The translations under genes and the position numbers were made by a program. Below, one piece after another: positions 24,374 through 32,088 of a stretch of DNA of 64,000 nt (the first letter of the stretch is position 1; each line of letters starts with the position of its first letter). Source of the stretch: an uncultured Lentisphaerota bacterium (GTDB taxonomy: Bacteria > Verrucomicrobiota > Kiritimatiellia > CAIQIC01); assembly GCA_903896925.1 (NCBI GenBank), contig CAITZM010000072.1, forward strand, positions 114,934-178,933. Direction: 5' to 3'. The notes below the pieces were generated by a model. The model was not told where the DNA came from, did no database searches, and saw only the letters and a program-made list of their open reading frames with translations.

Positions 24374-25671
24374 GTGACGGGTCTCCCGACGGTGACATAT
24401 TTAAGCGCGGTGACGCCGGCCAGCTGCTGGGCCAGGAAACGATCCGCATCCAGCACCAGCCCACCCGGCAAGGCGCCGGCGATCGTGGCGGCCGGTATCT
24501 GGCGGAAGGCCGGCCAAGGCGTGGCCAGCACCAACGCCTGCGCGCCCTCCAAGGCCGCCTCGGCCGATGCGCACAAACGGATGCTGGCGGCAAGTTCCTC
24601 CGGCAGTTCCGCAACGGCCGGGTCAAACGCCTGAACAACCACGCCGGACGCCGCAAGCTGTCGGCAGAGCTCGACGCTGCTGGAACGCCGCAGCGTGTCG
24701 GTGCCCGGTTTATAGGTCAGCCCCCACACGGCCACGCGCTTGTCCGCGAGCTGGCCGCCCCAGAGTTCGCGGAGACGCTGCAAGGCCCACGCGCGATGCG
24801 TATCGTTGCTCGCGCGGATGGCACGGATCAGCTGCAACGGCAGGTCTGCAGACTGTCCCATATGCGAAAGGAAGGCCACATCGCGCGCCAGCGTGCCGCC
24901 GGCGAACGCGCCGCCCGGCGAAAGGTAGGCCTTGGGCCCGATGCGCGCCTCGGTCTTCAAACCGCGCGCCACCTCGCCGGCATCGGCGCCATAACGCTCG
25001 CAAAGCGTGGCGATCTCATTGATAAAGCAAACGGAAAGGGCCAGGAAGGAATTGATGGCGTGCTTGGTCATCTCGGCGGATTCCACGCCCATCCACTCCA
25101 CCTTGTCGGTGATCGGCGCGAACAGCGCCCGCAGGAGTTCGCGATCCGCCGGCTTCCGGCAGCCGGCGATGATGCGGTCGGGTTCCGTGAAGACCTTGAT
25201 CGCCTGGCCCAGTCGCAGATTTTCCGGCGAGCAGGCAAAGCGCAAGCCACGCCCGGGAAGGTCCGCTTGCGCCTGTGCCTCCAGGCGCGCCACGCTGCCC
25301 ACCGGCATCTGCGACGAGAGCAGCACCAGCGCACCGGCCGGCAGCAGCGGCAGCAACTCCACGATTTTTTGATGCACGAAGTCCGTGTCCGCTTCGTCCT
25401 GGTCGTTGACGGGCGTATCGAATGTCACCCAGACCACCGCGGCATCCTGCACGGCCCGGGACGCCTCGTGAGTGAAGCGCAGACGTCCGCTGGCCAGATT
25501 TTTTTGGAGCAGTTCGTCGAGGCCCGGCTCGAACAGCGGCGCCTTGCCCTCCTGGAGACGCGCCACCACTTCGCCGTCCGGATCCAGTCCCGTCACCTCG
25601 TGGCCGCGTTCGGCGAGACAGGCGGCGGTGACGCAGCCGAGGTGCCAGAGCCCGTACACACAGACCTTCAT
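24370..25671 (-). CDS. UDP-glucose/GDP-mannose dehydrogenase-family protein lacking the usual catalytic Cys
   Basis: A 433-residue protein of the nucleotide-sugar dehydrogenase family. MKVCVYGLWHLGCVTAACLAERGH is the NAD-binding start. Later motifs are VWVTFDTPVND, FACSPENLRLGQAI, EMTKHAINSFLALSVCFINEIA (with the expected Lys and Asn) and VAVWGLTYKPGTDTLRRS. Where the family has GG-x-C-x-P-K-D with the thioester-forming Cys, this protein reads AFAGGTLARDV, so the Cys is absent and the loop is about one residue shorter. A normal four-electron oxidation to the uronic acid would not be expected. Start ATG 25671 overlaps the epimerase stop by four bases; the frame upstream is a shadow. Confidence 0.85.
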   Translation of the reverse strand: MKVCVYGLWHLGCVTAACLAERGHEVTGLDPDGEVVARLQEGKAPLFEPGLDELLQKNLASGRLRFTHEASRAVQDAAVVWVTFDTPVNDQDEADTDFVHQKIVELLPLLPAGALVLLSSQMPVGSVARLEAQAQADLPGRGLRFACSPENLRLGQAIKVFTEPDRIIAGCRKPADRELLRALFAPITDKVEWMGVESAEMTKHAINSFLALSVCFINEIATLCERYGADAGEVARGLKTEARIGPKAYLSPGGAFAGGTLARDVAFLSHMGQSADLPLQLIRAIRASNDTHRAWALQRLRELWGGQLADKRVAVWGLTYKPGTDTLRRSSSVELCRQLAASGVVVQAFDPAVAELPEELAASIRLCASAEAALEGAQALVLATPWPAFRQIPAATIAGALPGGLVLDADRFLAQQLAGVTALKYVTVGRPVT

Positions 25672-26624
25672 GCGCGGGTCTCCAGCAGCCAGGGGTTCGC
25701 GCGGAGATAGTCCACCGTCCGGACGATCCCGTCCTGGATGCGCAGCTTGGGCTGCCAGCCCAGCGCGCGCATCTTCCGGCAATCGAGGAAGATGAACGGG
25801 CTGTCGCCGATCCAGCCCCGCGTGCCGCCGGTGTAGTTCAGCTGTGGCTTGAGCTGCAGATGATCGCAGATCCAGCCGATCGAGTTGTTCACCTCGCAGA
25901 ATTCGTCGGTGCCCAGGTTGAACAGATTGACCGGGGCCTGCGCCTGGTCGAGCGCGAGCAGGATCGCGTCGAGGCAGTCCTGCACATAGAGGTAGGATTT
26001 CCGCTGGTGGCCGTCGCCCAGCACGCGCAAGGCGTCCGGACCTGCCAGCAGCTGCTTGTAGAAGTCGAAGACGTGGCCGTGCGAGTAGCGCTCGCCGAGG
26101 ATGGAGACGAAGCGGAAGATATAGACTTGGAAGCCGAACCCGGCGCTGTAGGCGGCCAGCAGGCCCTCGCAGGCCAGCTTCGAGGCCGCATAGAGCGAGG
26201 TCTGCACCGGGAACGGCGCGGTCTCCGGCGTCGGAAAGACCTCGGGCTCGCCATAGACCGAGCCGGTCGAGGAAAACGCGATGCGCCGGATGCCGTTGGC
26301 CCGCATCGCCTCGAGCACGTTGTAGGTGGCGATGGTGTTTTGCTCCAGGTCCCTCCGCGGATGGTCCGTGCCGAAGCGCACGTCCGCATTCGCCGCCAGG
26401 TGGAAGACCACCTCCGCGCCGCGCATCGCCGCGCCCAGCGCCGCGGTATCCTGCGTATCGCCCTCCACCAGGCGGAACCGCGGCGACTGCTCCGCGGCCT
26501 GCAAGAAGCGCCTGCAGCCCGTGGACAGATTATCGTAGGCCACCACCTCATGGCCCAGCTGCAGCAACCGGTCCACCAGGTTGCTCCCGATGAAGCCCGC
26601 ACCACCCGTCACAAAATATTTCAT
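25668..26624 (-). CDS. NAD-dependent nucleotide-sugar epimerase/dehydratase
   Basis: A 318-residue extended SDR, first gene of the sugar operon. MKYFVTGGAGFIGSNLVDRLLQLGH carries the GxxGxxG loop. IAFSSTGSVYGEP supplies the catalytic Ser/Thr and TSLYAASKLACEG supplies the YxxxK pair. FRFVSILGERYSHGHVFDF and the late segment EVNNSIGWICDHLQLKP are as in UDP-glucose 4-epimerase and GDP-mannose dehydratase-like proteins. Length and motifs suit an NDP-sugar 4-epimerase or related enzyme. The ATG at 26624 is chosen since the 17 codons before it are not conserved-looking. It is transcribed with the downstream genes through four-base overlaps. Confidence 0.87.
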   Translation of the reverse strand: MKYFVTGGAGFIGSNLVDRLLQLGHEVVAYDNLSTGCRRFLQAAEQSPRFRLVEGDTQDTAALGAAMRGAEVVFHLAANADVRFGTDHPRRDLEQNTIATYNVLEAMRANGIRRIAFSSTGSVYGEPEVFPTPETAPFPVQTSLYAASKLACEGLLAAYSAGFGFQVYIFRFVSILGERYSHGHVFDFYKQLLAGPDALRVLGDGHQRKSYLYVQDCLDAILLALDQAQAPVNLFNLGTDEFCEVNNSIGWICDHLQLKPQLNYTGGTRGWIGDSPFIFLDCRKMRALGWQPKLRIQDGIVRTVDYLRANPWLLETRA

Positions 26625-26720
26625 AGCGCTATGCCCCGTACGGCGGAAGCTAACAACTGGGCGAAACCGATACAAGCCCGCGCCTCCGCGACACGGACAG
26701 TGCCTGACGATGCCGCCAAC

Positions 26721-27512
26721 TCACTTCAAGCCATTGAGAAACGCGTGCAGCTTGTCGGTCCAATCCTTGACCTCGGGCGGCAACACCGCCTTGAGGCCGA
26801 ACCCGTGGCCGCCATGCTCCGGCTTATGGAAATCGCACGGAACCTTTTTCTCCTGGCACGCGGCGGCGTAGGCGATGGAACTCGGCGCATACTTGTCATC
26901 GGCGGCGACGTAGACGAAGGCAGGGGTCTTGACCGGCGCGACCTCGTCGAGCACCTTGCCTTCCTTCTCAAGGTAGGCCGGATACATCAGCACCGCGAAA
27001 TCCGGCGGCGTGCCCGCGGCGGTCGCGTGCGTCACACGCGCAGCCAGGTGACCGCCCGCCGAGAAGCCCATCACGCCGATTTTCTTCGTGCACATGCCGA
27101 ACTCGCCGCCGCGCTTTTGCAGCAGCGCGAGCCCCGCCTGCGCGTCGGCGATCGCCAGCTCGCGCGTCTCCTTGCCGGCGCTCACGCGGTAAAGCAGGAT
27201 CGCCACGTCGTAGCCGAACTCGTTGAGCTTCTTGGCCACGTAGTAGCCCTCGTGGTTGATGGCAAGGATGCCGTAGCCGCCGCCGGGGCAGACCATGACC
27301 GTGCCGCGCGCGGGTTTTTGCGAGGTCGGGAACAGCTCCAGCGCCGGGGTCGGTACTTTCTGGACGCGATCGATGCCGTCTTTGCCTGCCACCGTAGGCG
27401 GCGGCGGTACGCCGTCCTTGCCCTCGAGCGAAATGCGGCGGATGTCGTCGGCCTGTGCGGCACAAAGGCCGAGCACGGCCAGCAAACCAACTACGACGGC
27501 GAACTGATTCAT
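26721..27512 (-). CDS. Secreted alpha/beta-hydrolase, esterase (BD-FAE/acetyl-esterase type)
   Basis: A 263-residue hydrolase beginning MNQFAVVVGLLAVLGLCAAQA, a Sec signal peptide. TVMVCPGGGYGILAINHEG holds the oxyanion-hole GGG. VMGFSAGGHLAARV has the nucleophile Ser, VYVAADDKYAP the Asp and EHGGHGFGL the His. The HEGYYVAKKLNEFGYDVAILLYRV region is typical of carbohydrate-esterase-like proteins found next to glycosidases. It probably removes acetyl or feruloyl groups from polysaccharides in the periplasm or outside. The ATG at 27512 is followed at once by the signal peptide; upstream sequence contains a degenerate TTTTCCCAAG repeat. It ends about 96 bases before the sugar operon. Confidence 0.85.
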   Translation of the reverse strand: MNQFAVVVGLLAVLGLCAAQADDIRRISLEGKDGVPPPPTVAGKDGIDRVQKVPTPALELFPTSQKPARGTVMVCPGGGYGILAINHEGYYVAKKLNEFGYDVAILLYRVSAGKETRELAIADAQAGLALLQKRGGEFGMCTKKIGVMGFSAGGHLAARVTHATAAGTPPDFAVLMYPAYLEKEGKVLDEVAPVKTPAFVYVAADDKYAPSSIAYAAACQEKKVPCDFHKPEHGGHGFGLKAVLPPEVKDWTDKLHAFLNGLK

Positions 27513-27617
27513 GATATTCCCTTTCGACTGAAACGGCCGCGAGCATAGCCAATGCCGCCCCTGCCCTACAAGCGTCGAACTGCAGGTTTTCCCAAGCCTC
27601 ACAAGGAGCGTGAGGAC

Positions 27618-28400
27618 TTACGCGGCGGGTTCGTCGAGGCCTGGGCGGAGGAAGGCGCGGGCTTTGGGAAAAACATGTTCCACGGCGCGGCGCAGTTTTT
27701 CAAGATGGACCAGCAGGGGCAGAGTCAGCTCTTCCCGCTCAGGAAATTGAGCGAGGAGCCGGCTCCACGCGCCGAGCGAGCGGTCCATGGCGATCAGCGC
27801 GATCTTGGCGGAGCCGTCGGCATCGCCGAACTCATCGCCATCGAGCCGGCCGCCGAGCGCGCGGGCGATTTTGGGGTACAGAAAGTACTGGTAGAAGCGG
27901 ATTACTTCGACCGCGTCGCGCAGCTCGGCGAATTCCTGCCGCGGCGCGCGTCCGGGCATGCGCAGTTCGGCGACCTGCTCCAGTTCGTGGGCCTTGGCCA
28001 GCCACGCGTCGTCATCGGCGCCGAACCAGGCGGCAACCAGGCCGATATAGGCGTGAGCCGCCCGGCAACAGGGATGCTTTTTGACGCGCGCGTGGTCCAG
28101 TCGCTCCTGGGCCGCGGTGGCTGCAAGATCCTCAGCGGTGAGCGTGAGGCCTTCCCGCTTTAGAAACTCTTCGATCATCTCGCGGGCCAGGGCGAACGAA
28201 GCGCCGATCCGCTGCCAGAAGGCGGCGTTGTTCACATCGTGCGCCTCTGGCGGCAGCTGTCCGGCTTCCGCCTGTTCCATCTGAAAGGTCAGACAGCGGG
28301 CGCCGTGCGTGCAGCGCTCGCACCAGCGGTCGCAATAATTGTAGATGCCCGGAACCAGGTTCGGATTATCAGCCATTTCATCCAGACGCTGCTTGTTCAT
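27618..28400 (-). CDS. Hypothetical protein with N-terminal four-Cys cluster
   Basis: A 260-residue cytoplasmic-looking protein that I do not recognise. Near the N-terminus, YCDRWCERCTHGARCL gives C-x3-C-x2-C-x5-C (C23, C27, C30, C36), a pattern able to bind zinc or an iron-sulfur cluster. The remainder is predicted mostly helical with many charged residues (EMIEEFLKREGLTLTAEDLAA, ARALGGRLDGDEFGDADGSAK, LVHLEKLRRAVEHVF). ATG 28400 directly precedes the Cys-rich segment. It lies downstream of the CpxP-like gene in the same direction. No enzyme motif is visible. Confidence 0.6.
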   Translation of the reverse strand: MNKQRLDEMADNPNLVPGIYNYCDRWCERCTHGARCLTFQMEQAEAGQLPPEAHDVNNAAFWQRIGASFALAREMIEEFLKREGLTLTAEDLAATAAQERLDHARVKKHPCCRAAHAYIGLVAAWFGADDDAWLAKAHELEQVAELRMPGRAPRQEFAELRDAVEVIRFYQYFLYPKIARALGGRLDGDEFGDADGSAKIALIAMDRSLGAWSRLLAQFPEREELTLPLLVHLEKLRRAVEHVFPKARAFLRPGLDEPAA

Positions 28401-28462
28401 CGGTGGTCCTCCAACCAAGCTCCGGCCTCCAGGTCCGGGATACCGGGCCGGCGCCGGTCGCG

Positions 28463-29029
28463 TCAATCCTTGGCGGGCAGTTCTGCCTTCCGCGCCGGGA
28501 AGATTTCTGCGCCCGGGGATGGTGGCGCCGCATCCTCCAGTCCGTGCTGATGGCGGAAGATGGTCTGCTGGATGTTTTCAAAGACGTCCCTGCCGAACCG
28601 CTGGCGGAGCTCAATCCAGAACTGCAGGCGGCCGCGCTGCAAGGCGGTATCGGCGATGATGGCACGGTCCGAGATCCTTTGGATTTCCGCCTCGTCGGGC
28701 GTGGCGGCGCTCATCACCTTTTCGAGTTCCTCGCGGGCCTGCTGCGCGACCTCGCGCTCCTTGGGCATGGCGCCTTGCACCTTCAGCACAAGGTCGCGCA
28801 ACAGCCGTTGCTGCTCCGTCGTCAACCCGAACTGATGATGCGCCTTGCCGATGACGAAGACAATGTTGGGATCGTAATCCAGATACAGGCTGCGCGCCGC
28901 GGGCTTCGCCGGCTTCAGGACGACCCGGGCGGCGTGGCTGGCCCGTTCCGCCTTGTCGGGCTTGGCGTGGACCCATGGCGCGGCCATCAGGCTCACGCCA
29001 AGTCCGGCCAGCAGGAAAAGTTTGTTCAT
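28463..29029 (-). CDS. Secreted Spy/CpxP-like helical protein
   Basis: A 188-residue protein starting MNKLFLLAGLGVSLMAAPWVHA, a Sec signal peptide. The mature part is helical and highly charged: FGLTTEQQRLLRDLVLKVQG, then KEREVAQQAREELEKVMSAA and DEAEIQRISDRAIIADTALQRGRLQFWIEL. This resembles the four-helix Spy/CpxP/ZraP-type periplasmic proteins (LTxxQ-like segments, C-terminal helix near QQTIFRHQHG). Such proteins act as periplasmic chaperones or metal-stress sensors. The match is by pattern only. Start ATG 29029 is preferred over 29056 because it begins the signal peptide. Confidence 0.55.
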   Translation of the reverse strand: MNKLFLLAGLGVSLMAAPWVHAKPDKAERASHAARVVLKPAKPAARSLYLDYDPNIVFVIGKAHHQFGLTTEQQRLLRDLVLKVQGAMPKEREVAQQAREELEKVMSAATPDEAEIQRISDRAIIADTALQRGRLQFWIELRQRFGRDVFENIQQTIFRHQHGLEDAAPPSPGAEIFPARKAELPAKD

Positions 29030-29073
29030 GTTAAGCGCAGCTTTCCATCTCAACAACGGGCCGTAGGCGGGGT

Positions 29074-29910
29074 TTATTTTGACGCGGGGCCGAGCGTGTG
29101 CGCGAGCAGTGTGTGAAGGGCGCGCTCGTAGTCGGGCGTCCAGAGGCCGTCGTTATGGCCGCCGGCGAGCGCGACAAACTGCTTGGGCTGCGCGGCGGCC
29201 GCATAGAGGCGGCGCCCCATCTCGAACGGCACCAGCTCGTCCGCGGGGCTGTGCGCTATGAGCAGGGGGATGGCGAGGTGCGTCACGTGGTCGAGCGTGT
29301 CGTAGCGCGTCGCGAGGAGGCGGTGCAGCGGCAGTCCGGGGTACAGCTGGCGCGCCATGTCCGGCGCGGAGGTGAAGGCGCTTTCGAGGATCAAGCCGCG
29401 CACCTTTTTTTCGAGCGCGAGCCGCGCGGCGACGGCGCCGCCCAGCGACTGGCCGTGGAGCAGGATCGGCGGATCTTCGTCATCTTCGTATTGCGCGCGG
29501 ACGAATTCATAGGCGGCCCGCGCGTCGCAGGCGAGGCCGCGCTCGGAGGGCCAGCCGCGGCTCTTGCCATAGCCCCGGTAGTCGAACAGGAAGACATTGA
29601 CGCCGAGCCCGTGCAGGTGGGCCGCCAGCTCGACGCGGTGGCCGAGGTTGCCCGCGTTGCCATGGCAGTGGATCAGCGTGCCGCGCGCCTGCGCATGAGG
29701 TATCCACCAGCCGTTGAGCTTGACGCCGTCCTCGGTGATGAAGGTGATGTCCTCAAACTTGAGGCCCAGCACATCGGGGGTGGCCTCGATCTCCACGCGC
29801 GGAAAATAGATCATCTTCCACTCCAGGAAGCGGAGTGCGCCATACAACAGGAAGAGAGCGCCGAACAGCTGCAGCGCGCGCCAAGCCAAAGGTGGCAGGG
29901 AAAAGGCCAT
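29074..29910 (-). CDS. Membrane-anchored alpha/beta hydrolase (ABHD13/Bem46-like)
   Basis: A 278-residue hydrolase with an N-terminal membrane anchor (WRALQLFGALFLLYGALRFL, about 9-28). GTLIHCHGNAGNLGHRVEL carries the HG oxyanion motif of the ABHD13/Bem46 group. LFDYRGYGKSRGWPSERGL, ILLHGQSLGGAVAARLAL with the nucleophile Ser, LIAHSPADELVPFEMGR with the Asp, and LAGGHNDGLW with the His complete the triad. The substrate is unknown; relatives act on lipids or thioesters. The start follows the stop of a 59-codon ORF by three bases with GGGAGG as ribosome site inside that ORF. Confidence 0.87.
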   Translation of the reverse strand: MAFSLPPLAWRALQLFGALFLLYGALRFLEWKMIYFPRVEIEATPDVLGLKFEDITFITEDGVKLNGWWIPHAQARGTLIHCHGNAGNLGHRVELAAHLHGLGVNVFLFDYRGYGKSRGWPSERGLACDARAAYEFVRAQYEDDEDPPILLHGQSLGGAVAARLALEKKVRGLILESAFTSAPDMARQLYPGLPLHRLLATRYDTLDHVTHLAIPLLIAHSPADELVPFEMGRRLYAAAAQPKQFVALAGGHNDGLWTPDYERALHTLLAHTLGPASK

Positions 29911-29913
29911 CGC

Positions 29914-30093
29914 TCATACCTCCCACGACACGGCACAGGCGGCCCGCACCCGCCAGCCGGCGGCCGTGACGACGATCGAATTTTCGACAGACGCAAAAAA
30001 AACCCCGGGTGCCGCACAGCCCGACGCGTAACGCACCTCTGCGGAATCCCCGGTGGCACCCGCCCGCAGCAGCGGGGCTGTTAATTTGTCCAT
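29914..30093 (-). CDS. Small ORF (59 aa), possible leader gene
   Basis: ATG 30093 opens a 59-codon frame (MDKLTAPLLRAGATG to RAACAVSWEV) whose stop lies three bases before the hydrolase start. AAGG precedes the ATG at a usable distance, and third codon positions are mostly G or C, like real genes here. The hydrolase ribosome site lies within its last codons, so the two may be translationally coupled. I recognise no family. It could equally be a non-coding upstream leader. Confidence 0.4.
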   Translation of the reverse strand: MDKLTAPLLRAGATGDSAEVRYASGCAAPGVFFASVENSIVVTAAGWRVRAACAVSWEV

Positions 30094-30485
30094 GGCAACC
30101 TTTTGGAAACCCGCTTTTTGGGCGTTTTTCGGGCTTTTTTGGCACAGCCAGAGATCCGGGTTCCCGCTGCCGGAATCTTTACGACACACGCCCATGCGGC
30201 ACAAGCATTTAACAAGAAGCTAATCGGGACGGGCATATCTTGTGCATAAAATTTCGCCGCACACCACGGCTTGTGGCAAAGAAAATTACTTTGTTTTTCA
30301 TCTGCTTTACCCTTGTGAGTCCACCCGCCTGCGGTTATCAACGCTCCGTGGTTTGAAGGACAGGCAAGCTGGGGGCTGTTAATAACCTGTCAATAAGTGA
30401 CGTTTGACAAATTTCTTTTGAGTTTTTTGGAAGGCGTGTGTGCGCCTTCTTGATGCATTTTTGGCCGAATTTTGAGGGATTTGAC
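30094..30485. other. Divergent intergenic region upstream of dnaA
   Basis: This AT-richer stretch separates the leftward block of genes from dnaA. It contains runs of T alternating with G/C (ccgctttttgggcgtttttcgggcttttt near 30111-30140, read in parts), TTGTGCATA near 30239 and TTATCAACG near 30335, which are weak DnaA-box-like sequences, and TTGACA at 30404-30409 as a possible -35 element without a good -10 partner. It may share origin or dnaA autoregulation functions. Confidence 0.4.
30430..30449 (+). promoter_or_regulatory. Hairpin in dnaA leader
   Basis: GAAGGCG (30430-30436) and CGCCTTC (30443-30449) pair perfectly around a 6-base tgtgtg loop, 24 bases before the GAGGGA ribosome site of dnaA. 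It could influence dnaA transcript stability or translation; this is inference from symmetry and place only. Confidence 0.35.
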
Positions 30486-31826
30486 GTGGACCAGAAGCCC
30501 GCGGTGATTTGGGAGCAGGCCAGAGGGTTGTTGGCCGAGCGCATGACCAAGGACGTCTTCGATCGCTGGATTGCCGTGATCGAAGCGCTTGCCTTGGACG
30601 GTCAGACCCTCGTGCTGACCGTGCCACTGGGCTATTACCAGACGTGGGTGGAGTCCAATTATCTCGCCTTGATCCGGCAGGCGATCGCCAGCGTCTGCGG
30701 CCGCGAACTGAACGTGGCCTTCCGCGTGGACGCCACAAAGCGCGCTGTCGAGGCGGTCCAGCCGGCCGCCGCGCCGGAGCCGGTGCGCAACGTCAGGGTC
30801 TCCTCGGAAATACCTTTCGATCCGAAACTGACGTTCGACACCTTCGTGGTCGGCCCCTCGAACAACTTTGCGCACGCAGCCTCGCTGGCGGTCGCGCAAA
30901 CCCCGGGCGTCGCCTACAATCCCTTGTTCATCTACGGCGGCAGCGGTCTCGGCAAGACGCACCTGATCCAGGCCATCGGCCGCTTCATCAGCCAGCAGAA
31001 CCCGAAGAGCCGCGTGATTTACATCTCGAGCGAGTCGTTCCTGAACGAATACCTGGACGCCCTCTCGAAAAAGTCCACGCTCAACTTCCGCAAGAAATAC
31101 CGCAACGTGGATGTGCTGCTGATCGACGACGTGCAGTTCCTGATCGGCAAGGATGCGCTGCAGGAGGAGTTTTTCCACACCTTCAATGCGCTGCACGGCA
31201 ACCGCCGGCAACTCGTCATGACCTGCGACCGCCCGGTGAACGAGATGGTCGGCCTCGAGCAGCGGTTGGTGACGCGCTTCCAGTGGGGACAGGTGACGCA
31301 GATCGAAAAGCCGGGCGTGGAAACGCGGATGGCCATCCTGCAGAAGAAGCAGGAGCAGATGAACATCCGCATCGCCGACGATGTGCTGCTCTACCTGGCC
31401 GAGCACATCCGCTCCGACGTGCGGCATCTCGAGGGCGCCCTGACCCGCGTGACGGCCTACGCCTCGCTGATGGGCCACGCCGTGACCGTGACCTCCGTCG
31501 AACAGATCTTGCGCGACCTGCTCGATCAGGAGCGGCAGAGCGCCCTGACGATCGAGGTCATCCAGCGCGCCGTGGCGGAATATTACGACATCCGGCTGGC
31601 CGACATGACCAGCAAGCAGCGCCCGCAGTCCATTGCGTTCCCGCGCCAGGTGGCGATGTATCTCTGCCGCGATCTCACGGACCATTCACTGCCCTCCATC
31701 GGCGAGGCCTTCAGTCGCAATCACGCCACCGTCATGCACGCCTGCTCGCTCATCACGACCCGGATGGGCGCCGATGGCGACCTGCGCCAGACCATTTCCA
31801 CGCTCCGCCACAAACTCGGCCGCTGA
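30486..31826 (+). CDS. dnaA: Chromosomal replication initiator DnaA
   Basis: DnaA binds 9-bp boxes at oriC and opens the duplex. GTG 30486 is preferred because GAGGGA (30474-30479) sits six bases upstream and VDQKPAVIWEQARGLLAERM is a normal N-terminus; an in-frame ATG at 30453 has no such site. The 446-residue protein has domain I (1-90), a short linker, the AAA+ domain from FTFDTFVVGPSNNFAHAAS-like sequence with Walker A GGSGLGKTHLIQAI and Walker B VLLIDDVQFL, sensor segments with MTCDRPVNEM, and domain IV with SRNHATVMHACSLI for box recognition. It begins the rightward gene block and is followed by a candidate oriC and dnaN. Confidence 0.97.
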   Translation: MDQKPAVIWEQARGLLAERMTKDVFDRWIAVIEALALDGQTLVLTVPLGYYQTWVESNYLALIRQAIASVCGRELNVAFRVDATKRAVEAVQPAAAPEPVRNVRVSSEIPFDPKLTFDTFVVGPSNNFAHAASLAVAQTPGVAYNPLFIYGGSGLGKTHLIQAIGRFISQQNPKSRVIYISSESFLNEYLDALSKKSTLNFRKKYRNVDVLLIDDVQFLIGKDALQEEFFHTFNALHGNRRQLVMTCDRPVNEMVGLEQRLVTRFQWGQVTQIEKPGVETRMAILQKKQEQMNIRIADDVLLYLAEHIRSDVRHLEGALTRVTAYASLMGHAVTVTSVEQILRDLLDQERQSALTIEVIQRAVAEYYDIRLADMTSKQRPQSIAFPRQVAMYLCRDLTDHSLPSIGEAFSRNHATVMHACSLITTRMGADGDLRQTISTLRHKLGR

Positions 31827-31894
31827 AACCTTTCCCTGTGAGCAACCCTGCCAATTCCTCCCGTTTTTTGTTGGCAACCCCTTCCGCTCCCGGC

Positions 31895-32060
31895 TTGTGC
31901 ACAGCCCACGTGCGGTTGCCAGAGACCTATGCACAAAGTGTCCACAGCCTGCATCGCGGTTTCCGCAAGCCGTACCAAGGCCAATCAATCTTATTGCACC
32001 TGTGCACAGGCCATATTATTATTTCTGCATTCAAAGCCATTAAGCTTAAGAATAACAGAG
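31895..32060. other. Candidate replication origin (oriC)
   Basis: Between dnaA and dnaN lie several degenerate DnaA boxes related to TTATNCACA: TTGTGCACA (31895-31903), CTATGCACA (31927-31935), GTGTCCACA (31938-31946) and CTGTGCACA (32000-32008). They are followed by an AT-rich segment (about 32011-32056, including catattattatttctg and ttaagcttaagaataac) that could act as the unwinding element. Gene orientation diverges around this region. No box is a perfect consensus, so the call rests on clustering and location. Confidence 0.6.
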
Positions 32061-32088
32061 CCTGTTGAAAACGAGCGGGAGGCCCGGA

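Noticed and set aside
30404..30432. sigma-70 promoter for dnaA at TTGACA 30404
   Set aside because: The -35 is perfect but at 17 bases the -10 reads TTGGAA. I mention it in the intergenic note rather than as a promoter.
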